From: Belnapia rosea
GTDB taxonomy: Bacteria; Pseudomonadota; Alphaproteobacteria; Acetobacterales; Acetobacteraceae
DNA length: 64,000 nucleotides
Direction of reading: 5' to 3'
NCBI RefSeq assembly: GCF_900101615.1
Contig: NZ_FMZX01000002.1
Coordinates: 496,001 to 560,000 of the forward strand
In this document: in pieces, positions 59,473-64,000 of the stretch
Numbering within the stretch: the first letter of the stretch is position 1
Layout of the letters: each line of letters starts with the position of its first letter
Translations under genes and position numbers: made by a program
The notes under the pieces: model-generated
What the model was told of the DNA's origin: nothing
The model's database searches: none
What the model saw: only the letters and a program-made list of their open reading frames with translations

Positions 59473-59699
59473 TTCCGTCGCGCTACGGCCCGGTGCTGTT
59501 CCCGCTGGTCATGACCTTCTTCATGGCCGGCGCCGTCTCGCTGCTGCTGACCGTCGTCAACCTGGGCCTGCCGCCCGATTTCCTGCTGCGTTGGCTGGCG
59601 AACTGGGCACTGGCCTGGATCTTCGCCTTTCCATCCGCCCTGCTGGCGATTCCCATGGCACGGCGGATCGTCGGCTGGCTGACGGCGGTGCGGGGCTAG
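59469..59699 (+). CDS. DUF2798 small membrane protein
   Basis: The 76-residue protein starts at GTG overlapping the glcF stop. Two TM helices (VLFPLVMTFFMAGAVSLLLTVV and ALAWIFAFPSALLAIPMARRIV) fit DUF2798 over its length. Function is unknown. Translational coupling to glcF is clear. Confidence 0.8.
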   Translation: MIPSRYGPVLFPLVMTFFMAGAVSLLLTVVNLGLPPDFLLRWLANWALAWIFAFPSALLAIPMARRIVGWLTAVRG

Positions 59700-59719
59700 G
59701 CTCCGCGCCGCCATCCGCC

Positions 59720-60841
59720 TCAGGCCACGGTGTCGGCCATCTGCGCCCCGCGATCACCCATCGGGCGCTCCGGGCCGGTGGTGGTATCGCGCGCGGTCTG
59801 GTGCTCCATCTCCGCATCCAACTCGGCGCCGACCAGCACCACCGTCGCCGAAAGCCAGGTCCAGGTCATGAAGCCGACCACGGCGCCGAGCGAGCCGTAG
59901 GTCTCGTTGTAGTTGCCGAAATTCGAGACGTAGTAGGAGAAGCCGACGGAGAAGGCGACGAAGCCGAACGCCGCCACCGCACTGCCCCAGCTCACCCAGC
60001 GCCACTTCGCCCGGTCCCGGCTCGGGCCATAGCGGTACAGGAAGGCGAGGAATACGCCGATCGCGCCCAGCAGTACCGGCCAGCGGCCGAGGCCGACCAG
60101 CGTGCCGACCGGCCCGCCAATGCCCAGGAACTGCAGTGCCAGCGGCAGGACCACCACGCCGGTCATGGCAAGCAGGATGAAGAGGATGCCGCCGAGGGTG
60201 AAGGCGAGCGTCACTGCCGTCCGTACCAGGAAGCCGCGCCGTTCATGCTCGTCATAGACAACGTTCAGCGCATCGACGAGCGCCTTCATGGCCTGGTTGG
60301 CTGACCAGAGCGAGGTGGCAAGGCCGATCAGCGCACCGATGCCAAGGCTCGTATCGCCCTTGGAGACGATGCGCCTCACCTGCTCGTCGATGATCTGCAT
60401 CCCGCCCTGGGGGACGATGATCGAGACGGCCTCCAGATGCTGCGAGATCGTCGCCGGCTCGGCGAAGAAGCCGTAGATTGCGATCATCGCACCGATCGCC
60501 GGGAAGAGCGCCAGCAGGGTGTAGAAGGTGATGCCGGCTGCCTCGGTCAGTACCCGGTCCTCCGAAACCTGGGTGGCGGTGCGCTTGAGGATGTCCCACC
60601 AGCCGCGGGCGGGGATCTGGCCCGGATGCTCGGCATGGCGCCCGCGGTCGTCGGCGGCCGGGCCGGGCTGCTCCTGGCTACGTTGTCCCTGGCTGCGCTG
60701 CGCCTGGCCGGACCGGGCCTGGCCGGACCGGGGCACGGGCTGTGGCTTGCCAGGCCGTCCGCCGGCGAACAGCAGCGCGGCGCCGGCTGCGAGAGCAACC
60801 GCCGTGGTGAGGAAGGGACTGGGCTGGGAGTCGGACCGCAT
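59720..60841 (-). CDS. YihY/virulence factor BrkB-family membrane protein
   Basis: This 373-residue protein has an N-terminal helix, a ~45-residue Gln/Arg/Ser-rich linker with repeated SGQ/RSQ units, then a YihY/BrkB domain with about six TM helices: GITFYTLLALFPAIGAMIAIYGFF, ALIGLATSLWSANQAMKALVDALNVVYDEHERRGFL, YRYGPSRDRAKWRWVSWGS and YNETYGSLGAVVGFMTWTWLSA. The family was once mis-named RNase BN; function is unclear. It is convergent with the DUF2798 gene and divergent from the Bug receptor. Confidence 0.9.
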   Translation of the reverse strand: MRSDSQPSPFLTTAVALAAGAALLFAGGRPGKPQPVPRSGQARSGQAQRSQGQRSQEQPGPAADDRGRHAEHPGQIPARGWWDILKRTATQVSEDRVLTEAAGITFYTLLALFPAIGAMIAIYGFFAEPATISQHLEAVSIIVPQGGMQIIDEQVRRIVSKGDTSLGIGALIGLATSLWSANQAMKALVDALNVVYDEHERRGFLVRTAVTLAFTLGGILFILLAMTGVVVLPLALQFLGIGGPVGTLVGLGRWPVLLGAIGVFLAFLYRYGPSRDRAKWRWVSWGSAVAAFGFVAFSVGFSYYVSNFGNYNETYGSLGAVVGFMTWTWLSATVVLVGAELDAEMEHQTARDTTTGPERPMGDRGAQMADTVA

Positions 60842-60973
60842 GTTCGGCTCTCCGGAACGGGATATCCAAGCGCCAACGCACCGATGCCGTTCGGGTGCCC
60901 GTTGGATCGCGAATTGCGTGCGCAGCGAATCCGGGGCCTCCTGACGGCAAAGCAGAACCGGAGGAACCTCCCC

Positions 60974-61978
60974 ATGCGCCTGCGACGCCGCTCGCTGCTC
61001 GGCGCCCCCGCCTTGGCCGCACTGCTCCCGGCTCGCCAGGCCCAGGCCCAGGGCCAGGGCAGCTTCCCGGAGCGGCCCATCAGCCTCGTCGTACCCTTCC
61101 TCGCCGGTGGCTCGACCGATATCGCCGCGCGGATCATGGCCGAGCAGATGGCCCCGCGTCTCGGCCCCGCTGCCCGGATCGTGGTGGAGAACCGTGCCGG
61201 GGCAGGCGGCTCGGTGGGCAGCGAATGGGTCCGGCACCGGCCGGCCGATGGCTATACCCTGCTGCTGGCCAGCGCCTCGGCCCTCGGCACCAACCCGGCG
61301 GCGCTGCCGGAGCAGACGCCCTACGATCCGGTGGAGGATTTCACCCCGATCGCCATCATCGGCGGTGGCCCGATGGTGCTGGTGGTGCCGGCGCAATCGC
61401 CCCACCGCGGCGTGCAGTCCCTGCTGGATGCTGTGCGGGCCAGGCCGGGGCAGATGAGCTGGGCGACCTCGGGGGCCGGCGGCATCGGCCATCTCACCGG
61501 GGAGTATCTCAAGCTTCGCGCCGGCGGCCTGCGGGCGGAGCATGTGCCCTATCGTGGCGGCTCGGCGGTGATGGAGGCGCTGGCGAAGAGCGAGGTGGAT
61601 TACTCGCTGGAGGTGCTGGCCTCGGTCGCGGCGCATCTGCGCGACGGGCTCTCCCGCGGCCTGGCGGTGAGCTCGCTCCGCCGCCATCCGCTCTTCCCCG
61701 ACATCCCGACCCTCGACGAGAGCGGCCTGCCGGGCTTCGAGATGACGACCTGGAATGTGCTGGTTGCTCCGCGCGGCCTGCCGGCGGCGCTCACCGGGCG
61801 GCTGGCGGCGGCGGCGGGGGCCGTGCTGGCCGACCCGGCGGTGGCGCAGCGGCTGGCGACGGCCGGCGTCGACCCGGCGGCGCCGAACACGCCGGCCTCG
61901 ACCCGTGCCTTCCTGGTGGCGGAGCGCGAGAAGTTCGGTGGCATCGTCGAGCGCGCTGGGCTTCGCCTCGGGCGCTGA
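60974..61978 (+). CDS. Bug-type tripartite tricarboxylate receptor, periplasmic
   Basis: The 334-residue protein has a twin-arginine-like signal (MRLRRRSLLGAPALAALLPARQAQA), then FPERPISLVVPFLAGGSTDIAARIMAEQM, VVENRAGAGGSVGSEWV, ADGYTLLLASA and HVPYRGGSAVMEAL, the classic Bug pattern. It binds a carboxylate for a tripartite transporter (TctC type). The membrane parts are elsewhere, as is usual for orphan Bug proteins of Acetobacteraceae. RBS GGAGGAACC precedes ATG 60974. Confidence 0.93.
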   Translation: MRLRRRSLLGAPALAALLPARQAQAQGQGSFPERPISLVVPFLAGGSTDIAARIMAEQMAPRLGPAARIVVENRAGAGGSVGSEWVRHRPADGYTLLLASASALGTNPAALPEQTPYDPVEDFTPIAIIGGGPMVLVVPAQSPHRGVQSLLDAVRARPGQMSWATSGAGGIGHLTGEYLKLRAGGLRAEHVPYRGGSAVMEALAKSEVDYSLEVLASVAAHLRDGLSRGLAVSSLRRHPLFPDIPTLDESGLPGFEMTTWNVLVAPRGLPAALTGRLAAAAGAVLADPAVAQRLATAGVDPAAPNTPASTRAFLVAEREKFGGIVERAGLRLGR

Positions 61979-62044
61979 CGCCCTGCAACGGATGGCATCC
62001 AGCCCGGACGCAATCCGCCGCAGCCTGCCGGTTGTGGCGCGGCC

Positions 62045-62773
62045 TCAGGCGGCGCGGCGGGTCAGCAGCCGCGTGGTGGCGACCGGGTTCAGCCGGTAGC
62101 CGCCGCTCTCGGTGACGAGGATGCGGTTGTCGGCATTCGCCATCTCCATCTTCTGCCGCAGGCGGTAGATATGAGTCTCAAGCGTATGGGTGGTCACGGC
62201 GGCGTTGTAGCCCCAGACCTCGCTCAGCAGGATCTGCCGCGACACCGGCTTGCCGCCGGCACGGTAGAGGAATTTGAGGATCGCGGTCTCCTTGTCGGTC
62301 AGCCGCACCTTGCGATTGCGCTTCGGCTCGACCAGCAGCCGGGCGCTCGGGCGGAAGATGTAGGAGCCGATGGGGAAGACGGCGTCGTCCGAATTGTCGA
62401 AGACGCGCAGCTGGGCGCGCATCCGCGCCAGCAGCTCGGACAGGCGGAAGGGCTTGCCGATATAGTCGTTGGCACCCGCATCGAGGCCGCGGATCACATC
62501 CGCCTCGGCATCCGCCCCCGTCAGCATGATGATCGGCATCCGCCGCCCGTCGAGCCGGAGCGAGGTGCAGAAATCCCGGCCGTCGCCATCGGGCAGGCCG
62601 ACATCAAGGAGGATCAGGTCATAATGCATGTCGGTGGCGAGGCGGCATTCGGCCTCGGCGATGCATTCGGCCTGATCGACGATGAACTCGCAGCCGAAGC
62701 CGATCTGCTCGGCCAGGGTGGCACGCAGCATCGCATCGTCTTCGACGATCAGCACCCGGCGGAAGGCCGACAT
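62045..62773 (-). CDS. OmpR-family response regulator
   Basis: The 242-residue regulator has a receiver domain with acidic pair VEDDAM, Asp57 in ILLDVGLPDGDG, Thr in IIMLTGAD and Lys in YIGKPFRLSELL. A winged-helix domain follows: RKVRLTDKETAILKFLYRAGGKPVSRQILLSEVWGYNAAVTTHTLETHIYRLRQKME in outline. It controls transcription on phosphorylation. No kinase gene is next to it, so the partner is unknown. Confidence 0.93.
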   Translation of the reverse strand: MSAFRRVLIVEDDAMLRATLAEQIGFGCEFIVDQAECIAEAECRLATDMHYDLILLDVGLPDGDGRDFCTSLRLDGRRMPIIMLTGADAEADVIRGLDAGANDYIGKPFRLSELLARMRAQLRVFDNSDDAVFPIGSYIFRPSARLLVEPKRNRKVRLTDKETAILKFLYRAGGKPVSRQILLSEVWGYNAAVTTHTLETHIYRLRQKMEMANADNRILVTESGGYRLNPVATTRLLTRRAA

Positions 62774-62919
62774 GGGACATCTCCGTATTGGCGCAGCCGG
62801 CGATGTGCCAACCGCTTGTTCCGATGAACGGAGATTAGGCGGGCGTCATCTCGGGCTGATGCGTTCGCTGTCGCAAAAACCGCAAGTTTTGTCGCAAATG
62901 TCCCGCAGCCGGACCAAGA

Positions 62920-63429
62920 TCACCCACCTGGCCGGCGGGGGCGCGCCTGGATCTGCGCCAGCGTCACCGGCCGGAAGTCCCAGGCATCGACCCCGACATC
63001 CACCTGCCGCGGCAGGGGCTTCAGCCGGCCATGGCTGTGGCCATGCAGGTTCAGCCAGCCCCGATGCATGTTGCGCCAGCTGCGGAAGGCATAGTGGCAG
63101 AGCACGAGGCCGGTGCCCTCCAGCATGATCTCCGCATAGGGCTGCACACTCGCCCAGCCGGCGAGCCCAAGGGTCGCCGGCCCGTCATTGTTGCCGGTGA
63201 CGAGGTGCTTCCGGCCCCGCAGCCGCTCCAGCAGGGCGGCCATGGCATCGGCGCCGTAGCCGATGGCGACGTCGCCAAGATGCCAGACCTCATCCGCCGG
63301 GCCGACTACGGCATTCCACCGCTCCTCCATCGCCGCATCCATGGTGGCGATCGAGTCGAAGGGGCGGCGATAGAGCGCGCGGGCGCCGGCATGGCCGAAA
63401 TGCGTGTCGCTGGTGAAGAAGACGGCCAT
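62920..63429 (-). CDS. metallophosphoesterase family protein
   Basis: The 169-residue protein has the complete calcineurin-like motif set: SDTHFGHAG, HLGDVAIG, VTGNND, LCHYAFRSW and NLHGHSHG. It is probably a small phosphodiesterase or phosphatase of the YfcE-like kind. ATG 63429 is 10 bp below the stop of the next gene on the same strand, so they form a unit. Substrate unknown. Confidence 0.9.
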   Translation of the reverse strand: MAVFFTSDTHFGHAGARALYRRPFDSIATMDAAMEERWNAVVGPADEVWHLGDVAIGYGADAMAALLERLRGRKHLVTGNNDGPATLGLAGWASVQPYAEIMLEGTGLVLCHYAFRSWRNMHRGWLNLHGHSHGRLKPLPRQVDVGVDAWDFRPVTLAQIQARPRRPGG

Positions 63430-63439
63430 CGCGCCCCGG

Positions 63440-64000
63440 TCAGGACGAGCGCCGGCGGAGGTCCGGGCTCCGGGCCGGTGCGGCGGGGCGGCCGGTCGGC
63501 GGGCGCCACTCCCGCCGCTGCCGCGCCGCCCAGCCGAAGCGGTGATCGCCCTCCAGCAGCTGCAGGTGGTCGCGCAGCCGGTTGCGGCCAAGCCAGGCCA
63601 TCGCCGCCTCCAGCTCCGCCACCGACATCTCGCTCCGGCTCTTGCCGCCGAGCACGCGCTTCAGCACGGCGTTGTAGGCGTGATAGAGGCCGGCGCCGCG
63701 CGGGATGGCACCGCCCACCCCCTCGGCCGCATCCTCCACAGCTTGGCCAGCGACCAGGTCGCCGAGCTGGTGGCGGAGCTGGCGCTCGGCGCGGGATGGG
63801 GTGAGGAGATCGCCCTGCTCCTCCGGCTCCCGCGCGGCGGCAAGGCCGGCGGCGAGGTCCGGGCCTGGCTGCAGCGTGCTGAGGCGCAGGGTCAGCGCAT
63901 TGCTCTCGAGCGGGATGATGCCCTGGCGCTCCCGCGCCTCGGCCAGTTCCTCCTCGAGCCAGTCGGGCAGGCCAAGGCTCGGCTGGCGAGGCGGGCGGCG
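63440..64000 (-). CDS. hypothetical protein, C-terminal part (gene starts beyond the window)
   Basis: The frame is open from the window edge to TGA 63440 (186 residues). The visible part is helical and charged (LPDWLEEELAEARERQGI, SRAERQLRHQLGDLVAGQAVEDAAEG) with IPLESNALTLRLSTLQPG, followed by AYNAVLKRVLGGKSRSEMSVAELEAAMAWLGRNRL and a low-complexity tail. I do not recognise it. It is cotranscribed with the metallophosphoesterase 10 bp downstream. Confidence 0.6.
   Translation of the reverse strand, partial: RRPPRQPSLGLPDWLEEELAEARERQGIIPLESNALTLRLSTLQPGPDLAAGLAAAREPEEQGDLLTPSRAERQLRHQLGDLVAGQAVEDAAEGVGGAIPRGAGLYHAYNAVLKRVLGGKSRSEMSVAELEAAMAWLGRNRLRDHLQLLEGDHRFGWAARQRREWRPPTGRPAAPARSPDLRRRSS

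Noticed and set aside
59720-61687. Extended start for the YihY-family protein
   Set aside because: Residues before ATG 60841 are antisense to the Bug receptor and not conserved.

Overview
The window is 64 kb of high-GC, densely coded bacterial chromosome. The proteins point to an alphaproteobacterium, most likely Acetobacteraceae (Roseomonas-like). The evidence is a lone Bug-type receptor of the tripartite tricarboxylate family, family III CoA-transferases, hydantoinase/carbamoylase genes, metabolic SDR and MBL-fold enzymes, a Coq7 demethoxyubiquinone hydroxylase, and very frequent 4-bp start/stop overlaps. This is inference from gene content; no rRNA is present. I see no phage, transposase, CRISPR array or plasmid functions. 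No gene-free stretch exceeds about 280 bases.

Layout. 1-5.4 kb: trehalose synthesis (otsB end, otsA), a GST, dsbB-coq7-SnoaL-like protein, a two-gene chromate transporter and a small secreted protein. 5.4-10.9 kb: a TonB receptor with a DUF2946 protein, pobA with a DUF3237 partner and a divergent MarR regulator, and a crotonase. 11-15.7 kb: a ChaC-like cyclotransferase, a D-aminopeptidase-like serine hydrolase, and a divergent zinc alcohol dehydrogenase/universal stress protein pair. 15.8-21.6 kb, all on the minus strand: a histidine kinase with an ethylene-receptor-like membrane domain, a single-domain response regulator, a penicillin-acylase-family lipoprotein and a GH3 acyl-amido synthetase, closely spaced or overlapping. 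21.8-30.2 kb: a ferric-type ABC permease, a flavin reductase, a chemoreceptor, MBL/DUF35/thiolase genes, tRNA-Val and an N-formylglutamate amidohydrolase. A candidate small RNA with an anti-Shine-Dalgarno sequence lies at 30.3 kb.

30.4-46.6 kb is amino-acid-derivative and acyl-CoA catabolism: CoA-transferase/acyl-CoA dehydrogenase with a LysR regulator, a ThDP enzyme, an N-acyl-D-amino-acid deacylase divergent from an ABC binding protein, an SDR-carbamoylase-HyuA-HyuB operon, and a hydroxyacid dehydrogenase with an MBL enzyme. 46.6-52.5 kb: an EAL protein, the oxyR/ahpC/ahpD peroxide-defence locus with a visible LysR-type operator, an acyl-CoA dehydrogenase, and ribosomal protein L36. 52.6-59.7 kb: glycolate oxidase glcD-glcE, then a glycan-modification set (OpgC-like acyltransferase and two SGNH hydrolases), then glcF. 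59.7-64 kb: a YihY-family membrane protein, a Bug receptor, an OmpR-type regulator, a metallophosphoesterase and the end of an unknown gene.

The most unusual parts are the putative hormone-like signalling/amide-chemistry unit at 15.8-21.6 kb, the small RNA at 30.3 kb and the interrupted glcDE...F locus. Start codons were chosen from Shine-Dalgarno sequences, overlaps and family length. No database search was run.
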